Shown piece after piece: positions 34,507 through 47,131 of a DNA stretch of 64,000 nucleotides. The notes beneath the pieces are model-generated. The model searched no databases. It worked only from the letters and a program-made list of their open reading frames with translations, and was not told the origin of the DNA. Made by a program: the position numbers and the translations under genes. Each line of letters starts with the position of its first letter. Position 1 is the first letter of the stretch. The DNA lies in NCBI GenBank assembly GCA_020726505.1, contig JAHLEZ010000006.1, positions 310,001-374,000 on the forward strand. Direction: 5' to 3'. Origin of the DNA: Leptodontidium sp. MPI-SDFR-AT-0119. Taxonomy: Eukaryota; Ascomycota; Leotiomycetes; Helotiales; Leptodontidiaceae.

Positions 34507-35418
34507 TCAGCCATCTCGGGTAGCTCCTCTCCATGGGCCAAAACCATACTGCGGTGCCGAAGGCTCTGAATGACTTTGTCGAGTTGGCGGTGAAGCCGAG
34601 TGCGGATCATCTTCATCATATTCACTTGAATCCCAGTTTAGGTCATCCTCTGTCCCAATCATATAAAGCGGATCCTGATGTCTGTTCTCATATCCAGGAG
34701 GTGGAGAGTCATCCACCACACTCTCTCTCCCAGCCACGAAATGCGCAGCGATAGGCAAAGCAGGAGGAGGAAGGTCTTCGTCGGATTCGTAGACGGGAGG
34801 AGGACCGGCTGGAGGTTGCGGATACGGAGTCGAAGGGCGTGGATTTCCGGCTGGCGCCACTGTAGGACTGCGCTTCACTATAGAACGCACGTGGAAGAGA
34901 CCTCTTTGTATAGGGCTTAGATGAACGGCATTTTCGAGACTTCGATCCTGGTTTCGGTAGAAGAGAGCCGTGTGTTTACGGACAAACCAAGCCTTTATAT
35001 CTTGAATCATCTGTTTCCGTCTACCTGCTGAAACAGCACGAGAAGCTCGGGCTTGTCTCCACATGTTCTTTATGGTTTTGAAGAAGTCCAGGGCGAGATA
35101 GCCGATGATGAAAAGGATTACAATGCCAGGGATGATGAGTGGGAGAAGTAGAAGGGCGTTGGAACCTCCCGGTTCGGAACTCGAGGATGTGGGGGATGGT
35201 GAGGGGACGATGCTTGAGGTATTTACGGGTGCAGTATAGTTCTCGCCGACTTGGTTGTAGGACTGCTTTATGATGCAGTTGGGCCAGCGAAGGGAGACGT
35301 AGTCGTGGTATTTGATATTGGAGGCTATGATCATGCAGTTTGGGTGACCTGGTGCTGTGGCCGTTGGGGATAAGGCAATTGCTGGCATTTTGACAAATGT
35401 GCTTGAAAGTACTGACAT
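34507..35418 (-). CDS. Single-pass membrane protein with cytoplasmic PPxY motifs
   Basis: A single exon of 303 residues. A Ser/Pro/Thr-rich extracellular part with N-glycosylation sites is followed by one membrane helix (about residues 89-108, ALLLLPLIIPGIVILFIIGY) and a basic juxtamembrane stretch. The Pro-rich cytoplasmic tail carries PPPVYESDE and PPPGYEN. PPxY motifs bind WW domains, notably of Rsp5/Nedd4 ubiquitin ligases that sort membrane proteins, so this could be an adaptor or a ligase substrate. That role is inference. I recognise no named family. The first of two nearby in-frame Mets was used, and a 3' exon may be missing. Confidence 0.65.
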   Translation of the reverse strand: MSVLSSTFVKMPAIALSPTATAPGHPNCMIIASNIKYHDYVSLRWPNCIIKQSYNQVGENYTAPVNTSSIVPSPSPTSSSSEPGGSNALLLLPLIIPGIVILFIIGYLALDFFKTIKNMWRQARASRAVSAGRRKQMIQDIKAWFVRKHTALFYRNQDRSLENAVHLSPIQRGLFHVRSIVKRSPTVAPAGNPRPSTPYPQPPAGPPPVYESDEDLPPPALPIAAHFVAGRESVVDDSPPPGYENRHQDPLYMIGTEDDLNWDSSEYDEDDPHSASPPTRQSHSEPSAPQYGFGPWRGATRDG

Positions 35419-36405
35419 GTAGAAGATCAGTGTTTTAGCTTTGTGTGCGAAGGGCTGGCAAAACGAAAGTCACTGGACTTATGTGCCTTTTACTTTTGAC
35501 TTCATCATGGTGTGGAAGAAGGCTAATGTGTTCCAGAAGGTATCATCTGAGCTGATTCCTTGGAACCTACACAGATATTGGTTTGCTTGAGGCTCTTCCG
35601 TCGGTGTTAGTGGGCAATTGTTTGAGCGCCAAAGAAGCTAAGGGCCCACTCAGGGTTCCAATTGGATAAGAGGAGGAAGATCTGACGGGCCCTAAGTTGG
35701 CGTACCGGGCAGCCTAGTTGTAAGGCTTAGTTATGGCGAAGTTTGAGCGCATGACGTTGTACTTCATGATCTAGTTGCGATAAACTAGGGCAGTAGAAGA
35801 GACTCGGCACTTCGGTTAGATAGACTAGAAATGGCTTTGGCTAGACTCGATGAGAAATCAAGAGAAGTGCTGAGCAAACATAGGCTAAGACCTTGAGGAG
35901 TTTATAAAAGCAAATTCTTTTCAAATCATAACGAAATTTGAAGAAAATTTGAAGAAAAACCCATGAGATCAGATCGCTGTAGAGAGCGGGGGAACAAGGC
36001 ACGAACACAGAGTTTAGCGGCAAACGGATAACGACAATTAAGAGACTCTGCGTTTGAAACAAAATCTTGAAACCGTGTGCAACAGTAAATCATGAAACAA
36101 GGAAAAGAAGCCACCAAAGTGGAATGAAAGACAAACCCCAGGTACAGATATTTGCCAAACTATTGGGACGGCAATTTGCTAAAAGAAGATGCCGAATGCC
36201 TAGATGGAAGGTATTTCTGTTGTCGATTCCGAGTGATGCTCTGTGGATTCAGTTGTTGAGTCGACCTTGTCCAGAGCCCCGGAGCTCTCTAACACCCATT
36301 CCCAAATGGCGAAATCTCGCAAATATTCTGTAACTCCAGTGACTCTCAAAAGATATATCCCATCCAGCCTTTGCGCCAATTACCATCTACACCACTGCCT
36401 CCCAT
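35419..36405. other. Intergenic, no gene seen
   Basis: Upstream of the PPxY gene and 3' of the rhodanese gene. The part around 35860-36100 is AT-rich. Nothing is recognised. Confidence 0.4.
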
Positions 36406-37016
36406 TCACATCCAATAACCCTCCTTCCAAATCTCCTTCCTATATCCTTCTGTCAACCTAGAATCCTCGCCATACTTCTCCTGCCAACCGACAAATCCCC
36501 TGTCCAACACATAAACTTTCTGCTCCTTCTTCTCATCCTCTACATCCTCCCACGCACTGTCCGTCTCCCCTTCCTTGGTCGCCTCCTCTTTGTTCTTTTT
36601 CAGCACCTGGCCAACACCACTACCACTCTGCAAATTCGCGGATAAACCCAGCAACCGGTCTCGTTCGCGGATATATCGGAGAGCTGCGGAAGGACAGCGT
36701 TGTTGGGATAGTGCGCAATGGAAGACGACTGTTTCTTTGTCCTTGAGCTTGCGGACTAGTTCGGGGATTTTCGTGTCGAGGGTTGTGGAGGGTGCGTGGA
36801 TTGAGTGTTTGATATGGCCGCCGATGTGATCTAATATTGTCAGCGCTGTACATTTATGGTAGTTGGCTGAGACCGACCGTCATCTCGTACGTCGACGATA
36901 GCTATGTTTGATGGAGGGGTAGATGAGTCGACGTTGGACGAAGCTTGGGAAAGGATAATCTTGGAGAGGTCGGTGGAGGAGAGGCGAGGAAGATTGGCCA
37001 CTGAATGCATCGACAT
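36406..37016 (-). CDS. Cdc25/Ych1-type rhodanese-domain phosphatase
   Basis: Two exons (37016-36878, 36830-36406) give 187 residues. The rhodanese/Cdc25 fold shows NIAIVDVRDDDHIGGHIKHS and the catalytic loop FHCALSQQRCPSAALRY, with a Cys-x5-Arg active site. The seven-residue loop is the phosphatase/arsenate-reductase form, shorter-substrate than sulfurtransferases, as in fission-yeast Ibp1 and yeast Ych1/Arr2. After the active site a Lys/Glu-rich insertion (about residues 125-150) precedes a C-terminal helix with VLDRGFVGWQEKYG. Activity on phosphotyrosine or arsenate cannot be told apart from sequence. Confidence 0.87.
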
Positions 37017-37644
37017 CTTGGGTGTAGAACCTGGTCGGGAGAGGGTTGATCTGTATGGAATCGTGTTGTTGATGATAAGAGGGGAGAGGTCAATGGCTTG
37101 GCGGTGACACCCCTGCTCTCGACCCCTCTATTCCTCGCCTATCTTTATTGACTTTCGTGCTGGTCGCTATGTTAACGGCATAACTGCCTTGACACCCTCG
37201 AGAGGTTTTAATAGGATCAGACACAGGTCTGTCATGAAACAAAGTGATGGTTTGTCCAGGATAAACTAAGATCTGCACATGAAATTGTCATACAAACGTC
37301 ATAACAAATTGAGGGCATCATTTGCGACGGGTGGCGATTTCTGCTCACGGCAGGCCAATAAGATATTTGATTTTCCAGCTACAAGCGATAAGAGTGGAAC
37401 TCAATATCATCAACGCAATAGTTGATATGAGGTTCTCTAGAGCAAAAGAATCATCCTTCTAACATACAGTCCCTCCCAACCGCTGATATTAACATGAAAA
37501 GCACAGAGAAAGAAACAGATGCTGGCTAATTGACACTGTTACTACTTGAGCCCAGATTCAATTTAACTCTCTATTTGCAGAATGTTGCCTAGCTAGTTTT
37601 TAAATTTCCCAATCAACTGTTTTTACCCAACCACGGCTTTGGAT
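37017..37644. other. Intergenic, no gene seen
   Basis: Promoter side of the rhodanese gene and 3' side of the next minus-strand gene. Confidence 0.4.
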
Positions 37645-39137
37645 TTATTTCCTCCTCGACCATCTCATCAAACCCTGGAATATTCCCTCAGGCTGCCTTC
37701 TCTCGTTTGTCGAGACATCTTCCGTATTGACTTGAGGTATACTGGCCGGTATTACGACTTCGTGTCTCGCACTCTCTATGTTCACAAATCTCGAATGTCT
37801 CTTTCCTGCCTCATTGCCCACAACATTAACCCGCTTCCTCGCTCCTGCATCTTTAAATTGGACTCTGGCAGCCTCCACAACCTGCTCGACATGACCATTA
37901 AGAATCCTGGCCCGGGCAGCTTGGTCAGCGCCTTCAATAGATCTGTAAGCCTCCGTACGGTCCACGCCAATTGAATGTTCTGATTCGTTGCCAGAGGTTT
38001 CGGTACCAACGTCCGCTTTTGGATCTCTCTTACTATCTTGCCCTGCTCTGTTAAGTGCACCCCAAAAAGCCCAGCGCTTGATGGCTGCATTCGTCATTTC
38101 CTCTTTCTTTCGCTTTGGATCTCCTTTAGTGATAAAGGTAGCCACCTTGTCACTTGTGCGTCTCTTGAACTCGAGTTCCACGTGTTTCTTAAACGGGTCG
38201 TGTACGTCAGTAGTCTTCATGGGAGTAAACTTGTCAAGAACTCTTGCAGGAATATGCGGCCTGATCCCTCGTGATGAGCGATGAGGTATGCCCATAAGTT
38301 GACGCCTACGACAGTTTGATCCCGTTGCAGGATCGTCTCCGAGTTCGAATTTATACCCTGCGATTCTTTGAAATGATAGAACATGGCTGGTGGGATTCGC
38401 TTCTGGTTCGTGAGGCTGTAAGGGTAATGAGGTATCATCTCCCCGGGCGTCATATTCATGGTCCTCTTTGTAAGTCCGGGTTTCTTCGTTTCGCGCATTT
38501 GATAATGTCATAGCTTTTGTCCCTAGTATTTTTGATTTAGGGGAGTCGAAACTCTGGGTCCGATGCGGAATTGTGGATACACTGTGCTTGAAAGCCGACA
38601 CCGAACTTCGGGAGCTTCTTGTCTCAGTGGGTATTGCGAGCGAGGACTTGGCTCTCTCTGGGGATCGGAGAAGCTCTGGGATCGTGAAATTGCCTCTAGG
38701 CCTTTTTGTGGAGCTTTGACCTTGCCCCTATCCATGGCAGCGGCTTCTTGGGTTTTGTAAAGTTTATGAAGGGAATTGGTAGCCGCAACTCGACGTAGTT
38801 CTGGATCCGAGCTCGAAGTGATACGGTTATCGGGACGCTGTGGCCTCGATGTAGAATCAAACGTTACAGCATAGTGAGCCTCTAGTAGTCTTCCATCCCC
38901 CGTCGCATCAGGAGCTCCTTTGAGAAAGTCATCCATGGTCAAACGAGGAGAGTCAACGACAGTATAGGCGGACATGGATGAGAAAGAGCTAGTTGGCTTG
39001 CCATCTGGCGTGATACCAATATCAAACTGCTCAAATGGGTTGAATACGTCGAGATCGCATTCGCTATCTGAGGAGTCGTCTGAGGTGCCGTTCCTGGATT
39101 GTCGGCGGCGCAGGCCGAGACGATCGATGAGTGGCAT
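37645..39137 (-). CDS. Unknown protein in two overlapping frames (unplaced intron or frameshift)
   Basis: The 5' part (39137 down to about 38700) starts MPLIDRLGLRRRQSR and is Ser/Asp-rich. The 3' part (about 38700 to 37645) is in another frame and continues IPELLRSPERAKSSLAIPTE, then a basic region with FKKHVELEFKRRTSDKVATF and AIKRWAFWGALNRAG. The second frame opens just after a TAG near 38733, and both parts share a similar Ser/Arg-rich character, which suggests one gene. A GTTGCG...GATAG intron could join them in frame, but its donor is poor; a frameshift mutation is the alternative. No known domain is recognised. Total length would be near 470-500 residues. Confidence 0.5.
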
Positions 39138-40535
39138 GTTGTTGGTGGGTAGATGGGTAGTAGAAGAGAGACTCTATAATGGCGTAGTGGTTGGTGGGAC
39201 TGAGCTCTTGTGGGCTTGTATGCTTGTTTGATGAAGTGTAGTACGACTGACTGATTGAGTAGCTGGGTCGACGGAAAGGTATTGTTAGATTGAAGAGGAG
39301 AATGAGAGTTGTGATATTTATTGTGCATCAGCCAGTCCAGTCAAGAATAATTAAAACGGGACAAGCGTAATCCGTTCTGGGGAATATGTGTGGTCTAAGG
39401 GTTAGAGTAGGTGGCTAGCCAGACCGGCCGTGAGCTAGAACTTTTTAACTGACGACACACGTATGACAAGTCTTGCCCGTTGGCATGCGCATGGGGCCGA
39501 ACATTTGATACCCGCTTCCCATAAAGTCCTAAAACAGTGTCTAAAGTCTTTCATGAAGAAGAAAATCTTGTCGGAAGGAATCGTGCCCAGTTATGGGATT
39601 GTGACTAGAGGGGCGTGCTGAACGAAACTGTGGAACAATGGAGTTGTAAGCCAGAAATAATCTCAATCTTGAAAATGCTATTTCTACACACGAATTACCC
39701 ATTTTTGAGTCCCTAATGGTTGAATGCAAACTCTTGAGTCTCTCAAATACGCAGTGAGAACTGTGACGGGGCCTACAAGCCTCGACTGGCGAGCCATGTT
39801 GTGAGAAGAAGCCGGACGGCGGACGTAAGGAAGAATGGGAAAGCGACATACATAGACTACACGCGAGATTGAGCAAAACATAGACATGTTAATGTATTTA
39901 CTGGGTAAGGAAACGTTCCATGCGTGTGCACGAAGGCCCTACCGCGGGGGACTTCATAAGATCGAGGGGAAGAGTGATGAGGCTGGCAGAAAACCAAGGT
40001 GGGTGAAAAGGGCGAGGAGCATGCAAAAGTATATTTCAAGTCTCCGCGGCCCGACGATTCAGACTGTAGGATGTCTCGATGGCTTCAAAGTCGTTAGGAC
40101 CCAACATCGAGGCCATACCTGAGATGTTCACCACGGTTTGTTGTGGTGTTGTCGAGCTGCAATACCAAAGCCCAGGCTATCTTGATGCGCTAAGCCTAAT
40201 GGGACAACTTAGGCGACTCCACTATGGACTTCGAGCTGCCAAAGACCACGAATCTCGAAATCGGCCAGATTGAGGCTCAACGTCACGACCCCCCTTCGCT
40301 CCCATCTCCATCTCCCCCTACTCACAGCCACAACAACCGTCTAAATCCACGACAAATCCGACGGTCTGCGAAATTGCTCTACATCTCCGACATCCTCTCC
40401 GCCTCTGCGACTGATCACAACATCTCCCTCCCAGCAGAGCGTCCTCTGCGCGCCTGACAAGCCAAATCATATCCTCCGCCCTCCCCCTTACAGCAGCCAC
40501 CACATTTGGCATAGCATAGCCAGCCCTTCGCAGAT
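39138..40535. other. Divergent intergenic region before the COPI gene
   Basis: 1.4 kb between the unknown gene and the COPI gene, which point away from each other. It should contain both promoters. No gene is supported. Confidence 0.4.
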
Positions 40536-43423
40536 ATGCGGTTAGATGTAAAGGTACGTGGCCATCTGCTGTTTCAAACGAGGGCGTTTCTTCCAGGAGC
40601 TGGAAGTTCGAGATGGCACAACCCTCGCAAGACCAGAGGAACAGTAGCCTGGAGTTGCGCGAGTCCATTGTGGTGGGAAAGATGCCAATTAACAATGCTA
40701 ATGCGGTTTACAAAACACAGAGACAGCTGTTTGCCCGCAGCGAGAGAGTCAAGGGCATTGATTTCCATCCAGTCGAGCCATGGATTTTGACAACACTTTA
40801 CAGCGGTATGTTCTCCGGCGCATGGGATAGAACTTGACTGATTATAACTAGGCCATGCATACATTTGGTCGTACGAGACAGGAGTACGTTATTATTCGAC
40901 CTGTCTGGTTTGCGAGAAATGCTGACCCTTTCTAGCTGGTGGTCAAGAGCTTCGAATTGACAGATGTCCCCGTACGAGCTGGTAGGTTCGTTGCGCGCAA
41001 GAACTGGATCGTATGCGGTTCAGATGACTTCCAATTGCGAGTCTACAATTACAACACATCCGAGAAGATCACATCTTTCGAAGCCCACCCCGACTACATT
41101 CGAGCGATTGTCGTACACCCTTCACAACCTTTCGTTCTTACCGCCTCCGATGATATGACAATCAAGCTGTGGGATTGGGACAAGGGATGGAAGTGTGTAC
41201 AGATTTTCGAGGGACACAGCCACTATGTTATGGGTCTAGCTATCAATCCAAAGGACACAAATACCTTTGCTTCGGCATGTTTGGACAGGACAGTCAAGAT
41301 CTGGAGTTTAGGCTCTTCGACGGCAAACTTCACACTGGAGGCACATGAGACGAAAGGTGTTAACCACGTCGACTACTATCCTCAATCCGACAAGCCATAC
41401 CTCCTCACAACGTCCGATGATCGAACCGTAAAAATTTGGGATTACACGACGAAATCATTGATTGCGACTTTGGAGGGTCACACCAGCAATGTTTCGTTTG
41501 CATGCTACCACCCAGAGTTGCCAGTCATCATTTCTGGATCAGAGGATGGAACAGTTAAGATTTGGCACGCAAATACCTACCGATTGGAGCAATCGCTGAA
41601 CTATGGCTTGGAAAGAGCATGGTGTGTCAGCTACCAGCGGGGTAAGCAAGGTGTGGCTGTTGGTTTTGATGAAGGTGCAGTTGTTGTGAAGATGGGTCGA
41701 GAAGAGCCGGCCGTGTCTATGGATGGATCTGGAAAGTTGATTTGGGCGAGACACAGCGAGGTTGTTTCCTCGATAATTAAGGGAGGAGGTAAGTTGCCCG
41801 AATCTGGATGTGGGCGATGCTAACGAATTCAGATGCATCTTTAAAAGACAACGAACCCATCTCGCTCCCCACGAAAGATCTCGGTACCTGCGAAGTCTAC
41901 CCACAAACCCTACTCCACTCTCCTAATGGTCGCTTCGTTTCCGTGTGCGGTGATGGAGAATTTATCATCTACACAGCTCTTGCATGGAGAAATAAGGCAT
42001 TCGGTTCGGCATTAGATTTTGTTTGGGGTTCAAAAGAAAACAGTAACGACTATGCGATTCGGGAATCGGCTACAAGTGTCAAGATCTTCAAGAACTTTGT
42101 TGAGAAGGCTGGAGGACTCGATGTTGGTTTCCAAGCTGAGGGTTTGACTGGAGGCGTTCTTCTCGGTGTCAAGGGACAAGGCGGAATTGGCTTTTTCGAT
42201 TGGCAAACCGGCGGCTTGGTCCGAAGAATCGAGGTTGATCCTAAGGAGGTCTACTGGTCCGAAAACGGCGAGCTGGTTTCGATTACCTGCGAGGACACCT
42301 TCTACGTTCTCCGATTTTCGAGAGAAAACTACTTGGCGGCTGTTCAGTCAGGAGAGGTCGACGATGACGGAGTTGAGGCAGCCTTCGAGGTTGTCACAGA
42401 CATCAACGAGAGGTATGCCTTTTTTATTCTTTGGGAGCCCCGAGGTTTGCTAACACTGTCAGCGTCCGAACTGGAGAGTGGGTTGGAGATTGCTTCATCT
42501 ACACAAACAGCACCAACAGATTAAACTACTTGGTTGGTGATCAAACATACACCATCTCCCACTTCGACCAACCGATGTATCTTCTCGGATACATCCAACG
42601 AGATTCTCGAATCTATCTCGCCGACAAAGATGTCAACGTCACTTCCTTTGCCCTTTCTCTCGCCGTTGTTGAGTACCAGACTCTTGTTCTGAGAGACGAT
42701 ATGGAGACTGCAGAGGAGCTGCTACCAACGATTCCCCAGGATCAATTGAACAAGATTGCGAGATTTTTGGAAGGTCAAGGCCACAAGGAACTTGCACTTG
42801 AGGTTGCCACCGATTCGGAGCATAAGTTCGATTTAGCCCTTGCCCTTGGTCATCTGCAAATCGCCCTTGATCTTGCCAAGGAAGCTGATGTTGAGCACAA
42901 GTGGAAGACTGTTGGTGATGCAGCGTTGAGTGGATGGGATGTCGCTCTTGCTGCCGAGTGCTTCAAGAATGCCAAGGACCTTGGTTCACTACTCCTTCTC
43001 CACTCTTCTACTGGCGACCGAGAAGGCCTCAAGGCACTCAGCGAGCAGGCTCAAGAGGCTGGTGCCCACAATGTTGCTTTCACATGTTTATGGCAACTGG
43101 CCGATGTCGAAGGCTGCATCGAGCTTCTGACAAAGACCGGCAGAGAGGCAGAAGCTGTACTTTTTGCTCAAACCTACAAGCCAAGTCTTGCTCCCAAGAC
43201 TGTTGGTCTATGGAAGGAGTCTCTGGAGAATGCAAAGAAGGGTAGAGTCGCCAAGACCGTCGGAGTACCCGGTGAAGATGATGACTTGTTCCCAGAGTGG
43301 GACGAATACCTCCGCTTAGAGACTGAAGGTGTCAGTCTCATTGATGTCGACACAGAAGAAGTCAACGGCGAAGCTTCAGATCCTGATGCGGAAGAAGCAG
43401 AGGAAGAAGAGGTTGAGGCGTAG
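40536..43423 (+). CDS. sec27: COPI coatomer beta-prime subunit
   Basis: Six exons (40536-40553, 40721-40805, 40852-40883, 40936-41788, 41833-42412, 42463-43423) encode 842 residues. The first exon gives only MRLDVK; joining it to RQLFARSERVKGIDFHP reproduces the family N-terminus. Two seven-bladed WD40 propellers follow, with repeats such as LTASDDMTIKLWDWD, ASACLDRTVKIWSL and ISGSEDGTVKIWHA. Then comes an alpha-solenoid (TIPQDQLNKIARFLEGQGHK, EHKFDLALALGHLQIALDLA) and an acidic Glu-rich tail. The subunit forms the COPI cage with alpha- and epsilon-COP and binds dilysine cargo signals for Golgi-to-ER transport. All parts are intact. Confidence 0.97.
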
Positions 43424-43706
43424 TAATAGACTTGATTTTCTGGGGTTTTGGGCAGGAGGGTGGGGAAAATAGCGTAAATAGCTAAACATGTTGAATTGAA
43501 ACGTCATCATCATACTTGAATTCCATCGGGGTGCTTTTCGGATGTAGTTCATCCACATCGTTTTCTAGAAGATCCGTTTTGAGTAAACCTATACTGGTGT
43601 TTTGCAAGGATAAATGCTCATTCTAAGAATATAGGATCATTGCTAGATGCTCGATGTGCTCATTCCCTACGCCTTCTGCTTACAACCAAACTCCAAACAG
43701 TGCGAG

Positions 43707-45649
43707 TCAGTACAAAGATGCGTACTCGGACTTGATCATGTCGGCACCCTGTCAACAAGTTAGCGCCAGTACTTTACGCCGACGTGGTATCAAACTAACC
43801 TTCTCGGCAACCATGTACACAGCATTCTGGATTCTGCAGTCAGGGATGACGGGGAAGACTGAAGCGTCAATGACTCTCAGGTTCTTGATGCCATGAACCT
43901 TAAGGTTTGTGTCGACGACACCCTCATCAATGTTCTTAGAAAGACGAGCAGTTCCGCAGGGATCTGTATTGGTCAGTTCATTGTTGTCAAAGTGTTCAAA
44001 CAGGCAAAGACTCACGGAATCCAGTCTGCATCCTCTCCAGGATCATCTTGTCCATGGCGGCATCCGAATTTCTCGGCATGGGCCATGGGTAATCCTCGCC
44101 AATGACATCCTTCATCCCCTCCCCATCCATGAGGATATCGTCCACGAAGCGCACACCTTCTCGGAGAGCCATAACATCGAGATTATTGGCTAGGAAGTTG
44201 AGGTTGATGTTAGGCTGCTCGAGTGGGTTTGTGGAGTTGAGTTTGACTTGGCCGGGCTTGGACACTGGTCGAAGGAGGTCGACGATGATTGTGAACCAAT
44301 TTCCTGTGGCTGGGGTGGGGATGTGCCATTGGAAAGCGTCGGAGAACATTGGCTGGGAAGTTAGTGAATAAGGAGTTGAGGATTTTGGTGGGGAGGACAC
44401 TTTACGACGAAATCTATCTCAAAGTGAGGTTGTCCACCTGGTCCGAAGGGATCAAGACCACCATTTGCGGCTTTGGCTTCACGGTATGCCTTGCTCTTGT
44501 TCAGACGCTCATCGATACGTGGGAAGCCAACGAGTTCCAAAAGACCGCTTCCCAGTGGTCCACTTCTGTCCTTGCGATACGCTTCAATGGCACCAGACTT
44601 TGCGGGACCAGCTCTCAGAAGATGATCCTCCAGTCCCATGCCATCCTTGAGCCTGAAGACATGTGCCAAAATAGGATGATCAAGGAGGTTCTTCCCAACA
44701 TGCGGGTGAGAAAGAACAGCCTTGATCCCCAAAGGCTTGAGGATCTCATCAGGACCGACACCGGAGAGCATGAGAAGCTTTGGAGATTCGTACACGCCAG
44801 AGGAGACAATGACTTCCTTGCTAGCAGTGAAAGTCAACTCCTGTCTATCTGAACCGAAGACTGTGACACCCGCGCAGGTCAAGCCGTCAAAAACCAAATT
44901 TTTGGAGTAAGTAGAGGACAAGATCGTGATGTTGGGCTTGTTCTCCACAAAGACGTAGGATGAAGATCGGTAGCCTTTGTGGATAGTGTTAACACACTTT
45001 ACCAAGCCGTGCATCTCGCCAGAGTAAATGTCATCCGTCAACTTCTCGCCCTTGCTAACCCAGGCCTTAGTGAGAGCATCACGGAACGGCGCCATCTCAG
45101 GGATGAGATCCGAGTGCGAGACAGGCAACAAACCCTCTTCGCTTGCAAGCGTCATCTTCAAGGACTCAGGATACAGATTCTCGTCGTCGAAATACTTTGC
45201 GGGTTTCTTCAAATACTTCTCCACGCCATTCCACCCCCATGTCTCACCTCCAAATGGCATCCAATCATCGAAGGTAGCTGCAGAGCCAGGAACCCAGGTG
45301 TAGTAGTTCAAGCAAGAAGAACCGCCAAGGACTTTACCGCGAGTGTTAGGCTTCTCGACACGAGTGTAGTCTGGTCTGTCGACCATGGTTGTTTTGTAAG
45401 CCCAGTCATATTGGGAGCCGCGGAGATCGAAGGCTTTGGCGGGTGTGGTAATGTCTGGGATATCTCGTGGGTTGCCTGGCCCAGCTTCAATGATGAGAAT
45501 TGAGACATTGGGATTGGAGGCCAGACGTCCAGCGACGACGTTTCCTGCTGTTCCTCCTAGACGGGTGTGTTAGTTCTGGCTGGGAAGGGGTATGGGCAGC
45601 ATGTACCTCCGACGACGATGAAGTCGTATGTTGACTTAATTGCTACCAT
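43707..45649 (-). CDS. GMC-family FAD oxidoreductase
   Basis: Five exons (45649-45607, 45556-44406, 44352-44016, 43963-43800, 43748-43707) give 578 residues. The N-terminal dinucleotide fold reads FIVVGGGTAGNVVAGRLA with the GxGxxG-like glycines, followed by RGKVLGGSSCLNYYTWVPG, the first GMC signature. SSGVYESPKLLMLSGVGP is the second signature. The catalytic His is rebuilt across intron 3 as TGFHPCGTARLSKN, and the C-terminal NAVYMVAEKGADMIK region holds the second catalytic position. No signal peptide is present, so the protein is intracellular. GMC enzymes oxidise alcohols (aryl alcohol, choline, glucose and others), often reducing oxygen to hydrogen peroxide. It is divergent from the catalase across 1.5 kb. 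Confidence 0.94.
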
Positions 45650-47131
45650 TTCGATCGTTTCAGAGCTATCAGGTGGATAAATTTAGAACTTGGGGGTGAA
45701 GAGAGAACTTGAAGATGCTGAAATATGATTGGAATGATGGTTGAATGTGCTGTGTGGAAGATTCATGAGTTTCCTTCTGTTCTTATATCTCAACAGCATT
45801 GAACCTGTGTATCAAAAAGAAGATCTCAGCTTTGCTCCACTATCATTACATCACAACCTTCTTTCCGTAGAGTTGAAAGCAACGAGACATTTCATTTCGC
45901 TGACACACCACGTATAGTGGGCACATCGCAGGGGCACCACTTAATGTTTGAAGGTAATTATGAACGAAGTCGTCGTACACAGTGGGGAAACGATGGGAAT
46001 GACATTGATAGATTTGATTACCTGAGGAAACTCAGCATGCAATCACAGAGATTATTTCGAGGATGGAGGGAAATTTTGCTAGGTTCTGAAAACTCGCAAG
46101 AATCGAAAGTGCCGATTGAGCCTCCACCAGCTCTATTCGACAAGAATGACCACTGAAAGTCGCCGTATGCAGGTATGCAGGTACGAGCATGGCTGACTTG
46201 TCATAGTTGACTTTACAGATAGACGCGCAATTGTAGTTAGCTGCTTCCGGTACTATTGTTCTTGTTGACTTAGAAGAGGCGAGGAATGCCGAGATGCGGA
46301 CAAAATGCGGAGTTTGCGCCGAACCTCCACCGCTGACAGTTGCCGAAGGATCCGTATGCGAGACACAATCGTTCAAGGGGCTGTCATGACGTCGCTGGGT
46401 CTAAGGAAAACGCCAATTCACATTGAAGAAGATCTCTAAATGGAATAATCTCAACATTGAGGATGTCAATAGCCGTCTACCCTTTGCTCTGGAACCCGCA
46501 TCTTTCGCTTAGCCCATTTTGGCATCATACAAGGGCAGCAACCACAACATCTCGCTTCAACCCCACTGGTTAGTGTGCACAGTTGACGTTTGCTGATCAG
46601 ATGCAACAGAATGTACCCGTTCTCCGACGAGACTAATCAACCTTAAGCCGCCAGTCGTTGCTTGTTTGCCTCCAAAAAAGACACACAGGCCACGTACGGT
46701 AGCAAAAGAAGGTTGATCGTTAAGACGTTAAGAACGATCCACTAATCATCTATTGCAGGCTTGTATGACTTGATATGAGTCCATACATTATTCCAGTTAG
46801 GGTTAAATGAGGAATGCGTTCTGCTGAGTACGTCTCTCTCAAATGGCTGACAGTGATTATCAGTACCGAGAACTGCGTTGATGTCTCCTTTCTAGGCCTT
46901 CGGGGCCGACTTTCGGGGCCGGCCTCATTTGCGTCACAATATGGGCACTATCCTTGGTGACTGTACTGTTATGAAATGTATCAAGCGAGTCAATCAGGGC
47001 ATTTCAATTTGTAAAAGCCGCTCACTGATGGAGGATAAGTACCGTGGAACCCCTCTCACAAGAGCTGGGACAAAAGCCACAAGCCCGACATCGAATCCAA
47101 GAAGTTAAGCTCCCTTACAACCTCTCCCAAT
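45650..47131. promoter_or_regulatory. Divergent promoter region between GMC oxidoreductase and catalase
   Basis: The two genes are transcribed away from each other. At 46896-46925 two TTCGGGGCC units lie 10 bp apart, containing CGGGG cores like those bound by fungal carbon-catabolite repressors; function is untested. No gene is seen. Confidence 0.4.
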
